Source: an uncultured Oscillospiraceae bacterium (GTDB lineage: Bacteria > Bacillota > Clostridia > Oscillospirales > Acutalibacteraceae). Taken from it: a stretch of DNA of 64,000 nt. Below are positions 24,791-32,856 of this stretch, in pieces. A program made the position numbers and the translations under genes. The number at the start of each line of letters is the position of its first letter. Positions within the stretch are counted from its first letter, which is position 1. The notes beneath the pieces were generated by a model, which was not told the DNA's origin, searched no databases, and saw nothing but the letters and a program-made list of their open reading frames with translations. The stretch spans positions 1-64,000 of the forward strand of contig USJL01000002.1 of NCBI GenBank assembly GCA_900555015.1, read 5' to 3'.

Positions 24791-24816
24791 AGTTTTTCCT
24801 TTCTTAATAAGTCGGT

Positions 24817-24851
24817 GTATATTTTAAAAGGGCGTCGAAAGACGCCCTTTT
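24817..24851 (-). terminator. Terminator of rny
   Basis: AAAAGGGCGTC pairs with GACGCCCTTTT around a four-base loop, starting just after the rny stop codon. The T tract on the minus strand is moderate. Confidence 0.8.
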
Positions 24852-24856
24852 CTTTA

Positions 24857-26410
24857 TTATTTTGCCACATCAAACGCTCTTGATTCACGAATAATGTTAA
24901 CTTTAATTTGACCGGGATATTCCATTTCAGCCTCAATTTTCTTTGCAATTTCTCTTGCAATGTAAGGCATTCTTTCATCTGTAACAACATCCGGCTTAAC
25001 CATTACTCGCACTTCACGGCCTGCTTGAATAGCATATGCTCTTTCAACTCCGTCAAAGCCTGTTGAAATTTCTTCAAGTTGCTGAAGACGCTTAATGTAA
25101 TTTTCAATGTTTTCTCTTCTTGCTCCCGGACGAGCCGCAGAAACAGCGTCTGCCGCCTGAACAAGACAGGCAACAACCGTTTTACATTCCACATCGCCGT
25201 GGTGAGCCTGAATAGCGTTAATAATTGTTTCGTTTTCCTTGTATTTGCGTGCATATTCAACACCCAAGGCAACGTGTGAACCTTCAATTTCATGGTCAAG
25301 CGCTTTGCCTATATCGTGAAGAAGACCTGCACGGCGGGCAGTTTTTTCGTCAACACCCAATTCGGCAGCCATAAGACCGGCAATATAGCTTACTTCAAGG
25401 CTGTGTTTAAGCACGCTTTGACCGTAAGATGTGCGGTATTTAAGCTTGCCCAAAAGTTTAACAAGCTCGGGGTGAACAGAGCCGCAGTTTGCGGAAAGAA
25501 CAGCCTTTTCGCCTTCCTGCTTAATGGTTACTTCAACCTCTCGCTTTGATTTTTCGTAAAGTTCTTCGATTTTTGTGGGATGAATTCTGCCGTCTTGAAT
25601 AAGATGTTCAAGGGTAAGGCGTGCAATTTCTCTTCTGACAGGGTCAAAAGAACTGATTGTAATTGCTTCCGGCGTGTCGTCAATAATAAGTTCAACACCG
25701 GTAATTGTTTCAAGGGAATGAATGTTTCTTCCCTCTCTGCCTATAATTCTTCCTTTCATTTCATCGTTTGGCAAAGCAACAACCGAAACGGTGGTTTCTG
25801 CTGTGTGGTCTGCCGCACAACGCTGGATAGCAGTGCCGATGATTTCCCTTGCAATAACTTCGCTTTGGTCTTTAATCATTTGCTCGTTTTCAATAATTCT
25901 TCTGCTTTTTTCGGTATCAAGTTCTTCTGAAAGAGATTGCAAAAGCTGTTCTTTTGCCTGCTCTTTTGTTAATCCTGATATTTTTTCCAGCATGTCAAAC
26001 TGGCTTTTCTTGATGCTATCAATCTCGAGTAATTTTTCTTCAATTTGTTTTTGTTTAACATTAAGACTTTCGTTTTTGGATTCAATGGAATCCGCTCTTT
26101 TGTCCAGGTGTTCTTCTCTTTGGTTAAGTCTGTTTTCCTGGCGTTGAACTTCACTTCTGCGCTCGCGAATTTCTTTGTCTGCGTCAGAGCGAAGTTTGTG
26201 TATTTCATCTTTTGCTTCGATAAGGCTGGCTTTTTTTGTTTGCTCTGCCTCTGCCAAAGCATTGTTAATAATTTTTGTTGCTTCCGATGTTGCTGAGCCT
26301 ATTTCTTTTTCATTTGCTTTTCTTCTGAACTCGGAACCGCCTAAAAAGCCGATTAAGCCAAACACAATCGCAACAATAATTGATATAATAACAACTGTTA
26401 ATGTACTCAA
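24857..26410 (-). CDS. rny: Ribonuclease Y
   Basis: RNase Y is the membrane-bound endoribonuclease that starts mRNA decay in many Firmicutes. The protein has an N-terminal membrane helix ([20 protein letters not shown]), a long charged coiled coil to about residue 200, a KH domain with [11 protein letters not shown], and an HD domain with [20 protein letters not shown]; the C-terminus [20 protein letters not shown] is typical. AAGGAGG at 26422-26428 overlaps the first possible start (GTG at 26422), so a TTG at 26410 with 11-base spacing is the likely start, giving 517 residues. It has its own promoter and terminator. Confidence 0.93.
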   Translation of the reverse strand: MSTLTVVIISIIVAIVFGLIGFLGGSEFRRKANEKEIGSATSEATKIINNALAEAEQTKKASLIEAKDEIHKLRSDADKEIRERRSEVQRQENRLNQREEHLDKRADSIESKNESLNVKQKQIEEKLLEIDSIKKSQFDMLEKISGLTKEQAKEQLLQSLSEELDTEKSRRIIENEQMIKDQSEVIAREIIGTAIQRCAADHTAETTVSVVALPNDEMKGRIIGREGRNIHSLETITGVELIIDDTPEAITISSFDPVRREIARLTLEHLIQDGRIHPTKIEELYEKSKREVEVTIKQEGEKAVLSANCGSVHPELVKLLGKLKYRTSYGQSVLKHSLEVSYIAGLMAAELGVDEKTARRAGLLHDIGKALDHEIEGSHVALGVEYARKYKENETIINAIQAHHGDVECKTVVACLVQAADAVSAARPGARRENIENYIKRLQQLEEISTGFDGVERAYAIQAGREVRVMVKPDVVTDERMPYIAREIAKKIEAEMEYPGQIKVNIIRESRAFDVAK

Positions 26411-26524
26411 TATCCATAGCACCTCCTTCTGTTAATAATTTGTTTTTAAGTTAAATAATCATCAGAAAAGGAACAGTTTAATATTCAGATAGAAGTTTAA
26501 ACAGTATGTAGAACTTCAAGTTAA

Positions 26525-26553
26525 ATAATACACCTATATCTTGTATCTGTCAA
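26525..26553 (-). promoter_or_regulatory. Promoter of rny
   Basis: TTGACA, 17 bases, TATTAT on the minus strand. The leader is about 110 bases. The 12-base word AAGTTAAATAAT occurs both beside the -10 element (26518-26529) and again in the leader (26448-26459). Confidence 0.75.
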
Positions 26554-26631
26554 GTTATTATATTGAGTAAACTTATACAATGTGGTTTGTTTTTCGCCGT
26601 TAAATGGGCAAAAATTTGTGCTTTTTGCCTG

Positions 26632-26659
26632 TTGACTTCTGTTAAATCGGTGTTATAAT
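26632..26659 (+). promoter_or_regulatory. Promoter of the thrS T-box transcript
   Basis: TTGACT, 16 bases, TATAAT, placing the start about six bases later, directly before the T-box stem I sequence. Confidence 0.8.
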
Positions 26660-26665
26660 AGCCTT

Positions 26666-26900
26666 AATAAAGCGTTGAAGGGAACAAGACTGCGCCAACT
26701 TTTTATTTCAGAGAATGCCGTGTTTGCTGAAATCGGCATATAAAAAGCCGTAAGCCACCATCCCGGAGTGCCGTTAATACCGGCCGTATGCCTGCGTTAA
26801 AGGTTAAGAGCGGCAAGAATTATTTAATTGCTTGCAATTCAGGTGGAACCGTGGATTTTATTCACCCTGTGTTTTTTAACACAGGGTTTATTTTTTTATT
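26666..26900 (+). ncRNA. T-box leader controlling thrS
   Basis: The leader senses uncharged tRNA-Thr. Visible parts: stem I with the CAGAGAATGCCG and TTTGCTGAAATCGGCAT distal elements; a likely specifier ACC (Thr) at 26757-26759 followed by A; the T-box sequence AGGTGGAACCGTGG (26841-26854); and a terminator whose arms ACCCTGTGTT and AACACAGGGT (26864-26887) are followed by a T-rich run. GGTG at 26842-26845 can pair with CACC at 26863-26866, the base of the terminator, giving the antiterminator. The bulge UGGA would pair with a tRNA ending UCCA, which predicts U as discriminator base of the tRNA-Thr. Confidence 0.9.
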
Positions 26901-26913
26901 GGAGGTTTTTGTT

Positions 26914-28854
26914 ATGAAAATTACGTTAAAAGACGGCTCGGTTAAGGAATATTCATCTGCTTTAACAGCTGCGGATATTACAAAAGATATTTCAATGGGC
27001 CTTTACAGAAACGCATGTTCCTGCAAAATTAACGGTCAGGTTAAGGATTTAAGAACAGTTGTTGATTCCGACTGCGATTTTGAAGTTTTGACTTTTGATG
27101 ATGAGGACGGTAAAAAAACATTTAATCATACAGCATCTCACATAATGGCACAGGCTGTTAAAAGATTATACCCACAGGTTAAATTAACTATCGGCCCTGC
27201 TATTGAAGACGGATTTTATTACGATTTCGATGTTGAAACACCGTTTTCACCGGAAGATTTGGAAAAAATCGAAAAGGAAATGAAAGCAATCGTTAAAGAA
27301 AATCCCGAAATTGAAAGATTTGAGCTTTCTCCTGCCGACGCTGTTAAACTTATGAAAGAGAAAGACGAACCGTACAAGGTTGAGCTTATTAACGAGCATG
27401 CAGAAAAAGGCGAGCCTATCAGCTTTTACAAGCAGGGTGAATTTACCGAGCTTTGCGCAGGTCCTCACCTTATGGATATGAAAGTTGTTAAAGCATTTAA
27501 ATTAACAAACTGCACAGGCGCTTATTGGCGTGGAGACGCTAAAAATAAAATGCTTTGCCGTGTTTACGGTACTGCTTTTCCAAAGGCTTCTATGCTTGAG
27601 GAACACCTTGCAATGCTTGAAGAGGCTAAAAAAAGAGACCATAATAAGCTTGGCAGAGAATTGGAACTCTTTACAACTGTTGATTATATAGGTCAAGGTT
27701 TACCTATTCTTTTACCAAAGGGTACTAAAATTATTCAAATTCTTCAAAGATTTGTTGAGGATGAAGAGGCAAAGCGCGGTTGGCAGTTAACTAAAACTCC
27801 TCTTATGGCAAAAAGTGATTTGTATAAAATTTCAGGTCACTGGGACCATTACAAAGAGGGTATGTTTGTTTTAGGCGACGAGGAAAAGGATAAGGAAGTT
27901 TTTGCACTTCGTCCTATGACTTGCCCGTTCCAATATCAAGCATATCTTAACAAGCCTCGTTCTTACAGAGATTTGCCGCTTCGTTACGACGAAACTTCAA
28001 CTCTTTTCAGAAATGAAGCAAGCGGCGAAATGCACGGCCTTATCCGTGTTCGCCAGTTCACAATTTCAGAGGGACATTTAATGTGTACTCCGGAGCAGTT
28101 GGAGGATGAATTCAGAGGCTGTCTTGAGCTTGCAAACTTTATGCTTAAAACTTTAGGTTTGTATGAAGACGCTTCTTTCCGTTTCTCACAGTGGGACCCT
28201 AACGACCGTGATAAATACATCGGCACAGAGGAACAGTGGGACGAAGCACAGTCTAAAATGAAAAACATTCTTGATGATTTGGGTGTTGATTATAAAATCG
28301 GTATCGGCGAAGCTGCTTTCTACGGTCCTAAGCTTGATATTCAAATCAAAAACGTTTTCGGCAAGGAAGATACTCTTATTACAATTCAAATTGACCAAAT
28401 GCTTGCAGAAAAGTTCGGTATGGAATATGTAGACAGAGACGGCACTAAAAAGCACCCTTACATTATTCACAGAACATCAATCGGCTGTTATGAAAGAACA
28501 CTTGCTTACCTTATTGAAAAATATGCAGGCGCTTTCCCAACTTGGCTTGCCCCTGTACAGGTTAAGCTTCTTCCTATTGCCGACAGGCATGTTGATTATC
28601 TTTATGATGTTAAGAAAAAACTTGAGGCAAATGGTATTCGTTGTGAGCTTGATGACAGGTCTGAAAAAACAGGCTTTAAGATTCGTGCCGCACAGCTTGA
28701 AAAAGTGCCTTATATGATTATTGCCGGTGATAAAGATATTGAAAACAATCAAATTTCCGTTCGTTCAAGAAAAGACGGTGAATTAGGCGCAATGAGCCTT
28801 GATGATTTCGTTGCCAAAATTCTTGAAGAAGTTGAAACAAAAGCAATAAACTGA
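26914..28854 (+). CDS. thrS: Threonyl-tRNA synthetase
   Basis: A 646-residue class II synthetase charging tRNA-Thr. Domains in order: TGS (1-62, MKITLKDGSVKEYSS), the editing domain with HTASHIMAQAVKRLYP and ELCAGPHL, the catalytic core, and the C-terminal anticodon-binding domain. The likely zinc ligands are kept: Cys in RPMTCPFQY, His in ISEGHLMC and His in PYIIHRTSIG. The core is the variant with LFRNEASGEMHGLIRVRQFT and SEGH in place of the better-known GFTQDDAH version. The start is the ATG after TTGGAGG; an open frame extends upstream but runs through the T-box terminator and is not coding. Confidence 0.95.
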   Translation: MKITLKDGSVKEYSSALTAADITKDISMGLYRNACSCKINGQVKDLRTVVDSDCDFEVLTFDDEDGKKTFNHTASHIMAQAVKRLYPQVKLTIGPAIEDGFYYDFDVETPFSPEDLEKIEKEMKAIVKENPEIERFELSPADAVKLMKEKDEPYKVELINEHAEKGEPISFYKQGEFTELCAGPHLMDMKVVKAFKLTNCTGAYWRGDAKNKMLCRVYGTAFPKASMLEEHLAMLEEAKKRDHNKLGRELELFTTVDYIGQGLPILLPKGTKIIQILQRFVEDEEAKRGWQLTKTPLMAKSDLYKISGHWDHYKEGMFVLGDEEKDKEVFALRPMTCPFQYQAYLNKPRSYRDLPLRYDETSTLFRNEASGEMHGLIRVRQFTISEGHLMCTPEQLEDEFRGCLELANFMLKTLGLYEDASFRFSQWDPNDRDKYIGTEEQWDEAQSKMKNILDDLGVDYKIGIGEAAFYGPKLDIQIKNVFGKEDTLITIQIDQMLAEKFGMEYVDRDGTKKHPYIIHRTSIGCYERTLAYLIEKYAGAFPTWLAPVQVKLLPIADRHVDYLYDVKKKLEANGIRCELDDRSEKTGFKIRAAQLEKVPYMIIAGDKDIENNQISVRSRKDGELGAMSLDDFVAKILEEVETKAIN

Positions 28855-28867
28855 TTAAAAATAAATG

Positions 28868-28902
28868 CATCCCTGCCGTTTTAAACAGCAGGGATGTTTT
28901 TT
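28868..28902 (+). terminator. Terminator of thrS
   Basis: CATCCCTGC pairs with GCAGGGATG, followed by six T. Confidence 0.88.
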
Positions 28903-28916
28903 GTATAAAAAGGTGC

Positions 28917-28945
28917 AAAAAAGCCGAATGAATAAATCATTCGGC
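28917..28945 (-). terminator. Terminator of yhaM-prmA
   Basis: GCCGAATGA pairs with TCATTCGGC around a five-base loop and is followed by TTTTTT on the minus strand. It lies back to back with the thrS terminator. Confidence 0.85.
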
Positions 28946-28957
28946 AAATTTTATATT

Positions 28958-29899
28958 TTATTTTGCTTTGCAAACAAAAACGTTCCATCCTTTTTCTTCA
29001 AAGCTTTCAATTATTTCAAATCCGTTTTCGGCAAAAGAATTAATAACTTCGTCTTTTCTTAAATCAATAATTCCGCCGGTAATATATACTCCGTCGGGTT
29101 CAAGGAATTTACCGACTTCTTTGTTAAATTCCATAATAATATCTGCCACAATGTTTGCAACAATAACATTATATGTTCCCGTAACTTTGTCTGAAAGGTT
29201 GCCGTTAACGGCGTCAAATACAGGGGGTTCAAATCCGTTTTCCTTTGCGTTTTCCTTTGCCGTTTTAACTGCCAGCTTGTCTATATCAACACCAAATGCG
29301 GATTTTGCGCCAAGTAAAAGGCTTGCTATTGAAAGAATACCGCTGCCGCAGCCTATGTCAAGCACCGTTGAGTTTTCATTAATGTATTTTTCCAGGGTTT
29401 CAAGGCACAGTTTTGTTGTGGGGTGGCTTCCCGTGCCGAAAGCAAGACCGGGTTCAATATGCAAAACCTTTCTGTTTCCGGGGTCGTATTCTTCTTCCCA
29501 AGTGGGTCTTATTAAAAGTTTTTCGCCTATTGGCATGGGGTGAAAATAATGTTTCCAGTTATTTACCCAGTCTTCTGCCTTGCAGTCGCACAATTCCCAG
29601 CTGTGTTCTATGTTTTGGTTATTAAGTCTTTCAGTGATAAATGAAATTGCTTCATATGGGTTTTCGTGTGGGTTTATGTATACGTGAATATATGCTTTGG
29701 AACGGTCTTCTTTAAGCAGATTTTCATCAATAAGGTCAATATGGGCAATTTCCATAATTTCATTTTCAAGGTCTGAATAATCTTCAATGTATATGCCGTA
29801 AGGAACAACCATATTGGCAATGTTTCCGGCAGTTTCAATGTCTTTTGTTGAAACATGAATAATTATTTCATTCCAGCTTTCATTTTGTATATCACTCAT
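28958..29899 (-). CDS. prmA: Ribosomal protein L11 methyltransferase
   Basis: A 313-residue SAM-dependent methyltransferase that trimethylates ribosomal protein L11. The N-terminal substrate-binding domain (about 1-95) includes the family start ESWNEIIIHVSTKDIE; a linker holds WKHYFHPMPIGEKLLIRPTW; the catalytic domain has GLAFGTGSHPTTKLCLETLE, DIGCGSGILSIASLLLGA and NIVADIIMEF. These linker and SAM motifs are specific to PrmA. AAAGGCTG precedes the ATG. It follows the yhaM-like gene by 33 bases on the same strand, so the pair is probably one operon. Confidence 0.93.
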   Translation of the reverse strand: MSDIQNESWNEIIIHVSTKDIETAGNIANMVVPYGIYIEDYSDLENEIMEIAHIDLIDENLLKEDRSKAYIHVYINPHENPYEAISFITERLNNQNIEHSWELCDCKAEDWVNNWKHYFHPMPIGEKLLIRPTWEEEYDPGNRKVLHIEPGLAFGTGSHPTTKLCLETLEKYINENSTVLDIGCGSGILSIASLLLGAKSAFGVDIDKLAVKTAKENAKENGFEPPVFDAVNGNLSDKVTGTYNVIVANIVADIIMEFNKEVGKFLEPDGVYITGGIIDLRKDEVINSFAENGFEIIESFEEKGWNVFVCKAK

Positions 29900-29932
29900 A
29901 AATTTACAGCCTTTCTGTTTTGTATGGGTCGG

Positions 29933-30898
29933 TTATTCTCCTAAGTTAACCTTGTGTTCCGTAGGCGCCAAGCCGTGATTGTAAAGTTTCCTGTTGTCCA
30001 GCGCCCATTGCCTGTCGGTAAATGAACCCGGTTCAACTTTGGAAGTAGCGTTGTTAATTTCAAAAATAGTAGCGTCCAGCGTGTCAAGTGATGACAGAAT
30101 TTCAGCCTCTAAAAACATAGGTCTTATGGGAGAACCGTATTCCGGCACGCCGTGATGACTTAGAATCATATGTTCAAGCAATGTTATTTTTTCGCTGTTA
30201 ATGCCCAGCTCTTTCGCCTTTTCTTCAACATACATTGCGCCTTTAACCAAGTGGCCTATTAATTCTCCCTCTGTGGAATAGCCTTTAACAAGTCCTGTCT
30301 TGTTAAGTTCAAATTCCCAAGTTTTGGCAACATCGTGCAAAATTGCACCTGATAAAAGTAAATCTTTATCAATGTTTGGGTAAATTTTACAAATTTCTTC
30401 TGCCATGCGAACAATGGAAATTGTGTGCAGCATTAAACCGCCCAGCATAGCGTGGTGAAGTCTGAATGCGGCAGGGCAGGTAATAAGAATATCTTTTTTA
30501 TCGTTCATTATTGATGAAACAACGGCTTTTAAATCGCTGTCGCTAAAAGCATTAACACGTCTTAAAAGCATGTTGTAAATTTGTTCGCCGCCCACTTCCG
30601 TTGCAGGCACTAAATCTGCCATATTGTAGTTATCACTTGAAGCGGCAGGCCGTATTTGGTTTATTCTGAATTGGTCTTTTCCGTTGTATTGCTCAACAGA
30701 GCCTCTTATTTTTACAACCATTTCAGCCTCAAACATATCGCCGCCCTTATAGTCCCAAAGTTTGGCAGGCATTTCGCCGTCTTTGTCGCCGATAATCAGG
30801 TCTAAATATGTAGAGCCGTTTTTAGTCGTTTTTTCTTCGCACTTTTTAAGTAAAACAAAACCGTCGCACAGACCGTTTGGAAGTTTTGTAAAATTCAT
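29933..30898 (-). CDS. yhaM: YhaM-like 3'-5' exoribonuclease with OB and HD domains
   Basis: A 321-residue protein matching YhaM/CBF1: an N-terminal OB nucleic-acid-binding fold (GFVLLKKCEEKTTKNGSTYL, MPAKLWDY, VKIRGSVEQYNGKDQ) and a C-terminal HD hydrolase domain (RLHHAMLGGLMLHT, LSGAILHDVAKTWEF, LEHMILSHHGVPEYGSP, LDTLDATI). YhaM degrades RNA and possibly DNA from the 3' end in the cytoplasm. I use the ATG at 30898, which has AAAGGTGAG upstream; an in-frame ATG 54 bases earlier adds a basic stretch not seen in the family. It is the first gene before prmA. Confidence 0.9.
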   Translation of the reverse strand: MNFTKLPNGLCDGFVLLKKCEEKTTKNGSTYLDLIIGDKDGEMPAKLWDYKGGDMFEAEMVVKIRGSVEQYNGKDQFRINQIRPAASSDNYNMADLVPATEVGGEQIYNMLLRRVNAFSDSDLKAVVSSIMNDKKDILITCPAAFRLHHAMLGGLMLHTISIVRMAEEICKIYPNIDKDLLLSGAILHDVAKTWEFELNKTGLVKGYSTEGELIGHLVKGAMYVEEKAKELGINSEKITLLEHMILSHHGVPEYGSPIRPMFLEAEILSSLDTLDATIFEINNATSKVEPGSFTDRQWALDNRKLYNHGLAPTEHKVNLGE

Positions 30899-30951
30899 TT
30901 CGGTTTTTCTCACCTTTCGTGTGTAAATGTGGGTTAATTTGTATTGTTTCA

Positions 30952-30980
30952 ATTATATAACATTAGTTTTGTTTAATCAA
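30952..30980 (-). promoter_or_regulatory. Promoter of yhaM-prmA
   Basis: TTGATT, 17 bases, TATAAT on the minus strand, about 45 bases upstream of the chosen start. Confidence 0.75.
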
Positions 30981-31019
30981 GTTTAACCCTTGGTAAGAGA
31001 ATATATAGTCCCTAAATTC

Positions 31020-31048
31020 TTGACAAAGCATTGTGCGGTTGGTAAAAT
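31020..31048 (+). promoter_or_regulatory. Promoter of the PASTA pseudokinase gene
   Basis: A perfect TTGACA, 17 bases, then TAAAAT, divergent from the yhaM promoter. Confidence 0.78.
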
Positions 31049-31093
31049 ATAAAATGATTTAATATATCTTAATTCTGTTTAAGGGGAATGAAA

Positions 31094-32809
31094 ATGGATA
31101 TAGCAGATAATTTGTGTATGAATTGTTTTAATAGATTAACAAGCGGCAGCGTTTGCACGGAATGCGGTTTTGATAACGACAGTGTAACGCCTATGCTTTA
31201 TTTGCAAAGAAAAACATTGCTTGCTTCTAAATATATTGTGGGCAATGTTGTTTGCGAGGAAAGCGACGCCGTAACTTATATGGGATATGACACGGAAAAA
31301 CAGCAGGTTGTTACGATTCGTGAGTTTTTGCCAAAGGGCATTGCAAACAGGCTTGAGGGCAACAGTGATGTTCATGTGCGTGAGCGTTTCAAAAAAAATT
31401 ATGCTTCTTATAAGGATTCTTTCATAAATTTGTGGCAAACATTAAGAAGTTTAAATTCTTTGTCTGCCGTAATCCCTGTTCTTGATGTGTTTGAGGCAAA
31501 TCAAACGGCATATGCGGTTTGTGAAAAGCCTGATTGTGTAACTCTTCATGATTTTCTTCTTAAAACAGATGAAAATATTGTGTTGTGGGACAAGGCAAGG
31601 CTTATGTTTATGCCCGTTTTGACAACGCTTGAAAATTTGCATGCAAAAGGCATTATTCACGGCGGAATTAACCCGGATAATCTTGTTCTTTGCAGAGACG
31701 GCAAGGTTCGCTTGGCAGGTTTTTGTATAAGTCAGTGCAACACCGCTTCAGGTGATTTGGAATTTAACGTGCATGACGGTTATACGGCTCTTGAACAGTA
31801 CGACAATAACCGTAAAATTTGCCCTGCAACAGATATTTATGCTTTTTCGGCATGCATTTACCGTGCTCTTGTGGGCACAAATCCGCCTGATGCCGTTTCA
31901 AGAGAGGCAAATGATAAATTGATGATTCCAAACAGAGTGGCAGAAAGAATTCCTGCTCATGTTATTAAGGCTCTCGGCGGCGGACTTCAAATTTATCCGG
32001 AAAAAAGAATCCAAACCGTTTATGATTACAGAGAATTGCTTAATGCCGCACCTTCTGTTGTGGCAAAGGCGGCTTCAACTGCGGATGACGGCACAAAGGT
32101 TGTGCCGAATGTGGCTCAAAAATCGGCTGTAAGCAGTGAAGTTCTTGAAAAAGACCCAAAAGATTTTCACCGTGAAAGGGTAGAACAAAGGGAAAGCAAA
32201 AAAGCCGAGAAAAAGAAAAAAACAACAGTAACCGTTATTGTGGTTATAGTGGTTGCGTTTTTGGTTGCCGCAGGCGTTTATATTGTGGGATTTTCGGGCT
32301 TGCTTAACAAAGAGCCTACAACGCAGGCTTCAACCGTTGCAAATGTTCAGGTTCCTGATTTTTGTCAGGCAGGTTACACAGAAAGTGATATTCAAAACAC
32401 CGGTTCTTGGAATGCGCAGTTCAGAATAACGTTTGATTATCAGTATTCGGCAGATGCCGCAGAGGGCGTTGTGTTTAAACAAAGCGTTGAGGCAGGCAAA
32501 GAGGTGCCTGAGGGTACTGCAATTGTGCTTACTGTAAGCAAGGGTATTGAAACGGCAGAAGTGCCCGATGTTGGCGGAATGACTAAAGAGGACGCAGTAA
32601 AGCAGCTTGAGGAAAGAGGATTTACCGTTAAAACAGTAACTGTTTATAACGACGGTTCTTATACCGAGGGCAGAGTTAAAACAACTTACGGTATGGCACC
32701 GGCAGCAGGTTCTTCCGTTGCAAAAGGCGAGGAAATAACAATTCAGGTTTACGGTGCGGTTGTTACAACAACAGAGCCGTCTACCGAGTCAACAACTGTT
32801 CCGCAGTAA
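31094..32809 (+). CDS. Membrane pseudokinase with zinc ribbon and two PASTA domains
   Basis: A 571-residue relative of PrkC/Stk1 kinases that appears catalytically dead. Order: zinc ribbon (Cys8, 11, 21, 24), kinase-like domain (about 45-315), Lys/Glu-rich linker, one membrane helix (about 378-404), two PASTA domains (about 418-484 and 487-554), and a Thr/Ser-rich tail. The VAIK lysine is Arg76 (VTIREFLP), the HRD motif is HGG (189-191), and the DFG motif is GFC (209-211). Asn196 and the later DIYAFSACIYRALVGTNPP are kept. PASTA domains usually bind muropeptides, so it may sense wall fragments and signal by protein contact. The ATG at 31094 has better spacing from AAGGGG than the ATG at 31088. 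Confidence 0.88.
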   Translation: MDIADNLCMNCFNRLTSGSVCTECGFDNDSVTPMLYLQRKTLLASKYIVGNVVCEESDAVTYMGYDTEKQQVVTIREFLPKGIANRLEGNSDVHVRERFKKNYASYKDSFINLWQTLRSLNSLSAVIPVLDVFEANQTAYAVCEKPDCVTLHDFLLKTDENIVLWDKARLMFMPVLTTLENLHAKGIIHGGINPDNLVLCRDGKVRLAGFCISQCNTASGDLEFNVHDGYTALEQYDNNRKICPATDIYAFSACIYRALVGTNPPDAVSREANDKLMIPNRVAERIPAHVIKALGGGLQIYPEKRIQTVYDYRELLNAAPSVVAKAASTADDGTKVVPNVAQKSAVSSEVLEKDPKDFHRERVEQRESKKAEKKKKTTVTVIVVIVVAFLVAAGVYIVGFSGLLNKEPTTQASTVANVQVPDFCQAGYTESDIQNTGSWNAQFRITFDYQYSADAAEGVVFKQSVEAGKEVPEGTAIVLTVSKGIETAEVPDVGGMTKEDAVKQLEERGFTVKTVTVYNDGSYTEGRVKTTYGMAPAAGSSVAKGEEITIQVYGAVVTTTEPSTESTTVPQ

Positions 32810-32823
32810 AATACAACAAAAAC

Positions 32824-32853
32824 AAAAGGATTGGCATTGCCAATCCTTTTTTA
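32824..32853. terminator. Bidirectional terminator
   Basis: AAAAGGATTGGC pairs with GCCAATCCTTTT with T runs on both strands; serves the pseudokinase gene and the convergent symporter gene. Confidence 0.85.
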
Positions 32854-32856
32854 TGT

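Noticed and set aside
26788..26913. Upstream extension of the thrS frame
   Set aside because: It lies in the T-box leader and terminator; the ATG at 26914 has the TTGGAGG site and the correct TGS start.
28968..29543. 191-codon plus-strand open frame opposite prmA
   Set aside because: prmA carries clear family motifs on the other strand, and this frame has no ribosome binding site or similarity.
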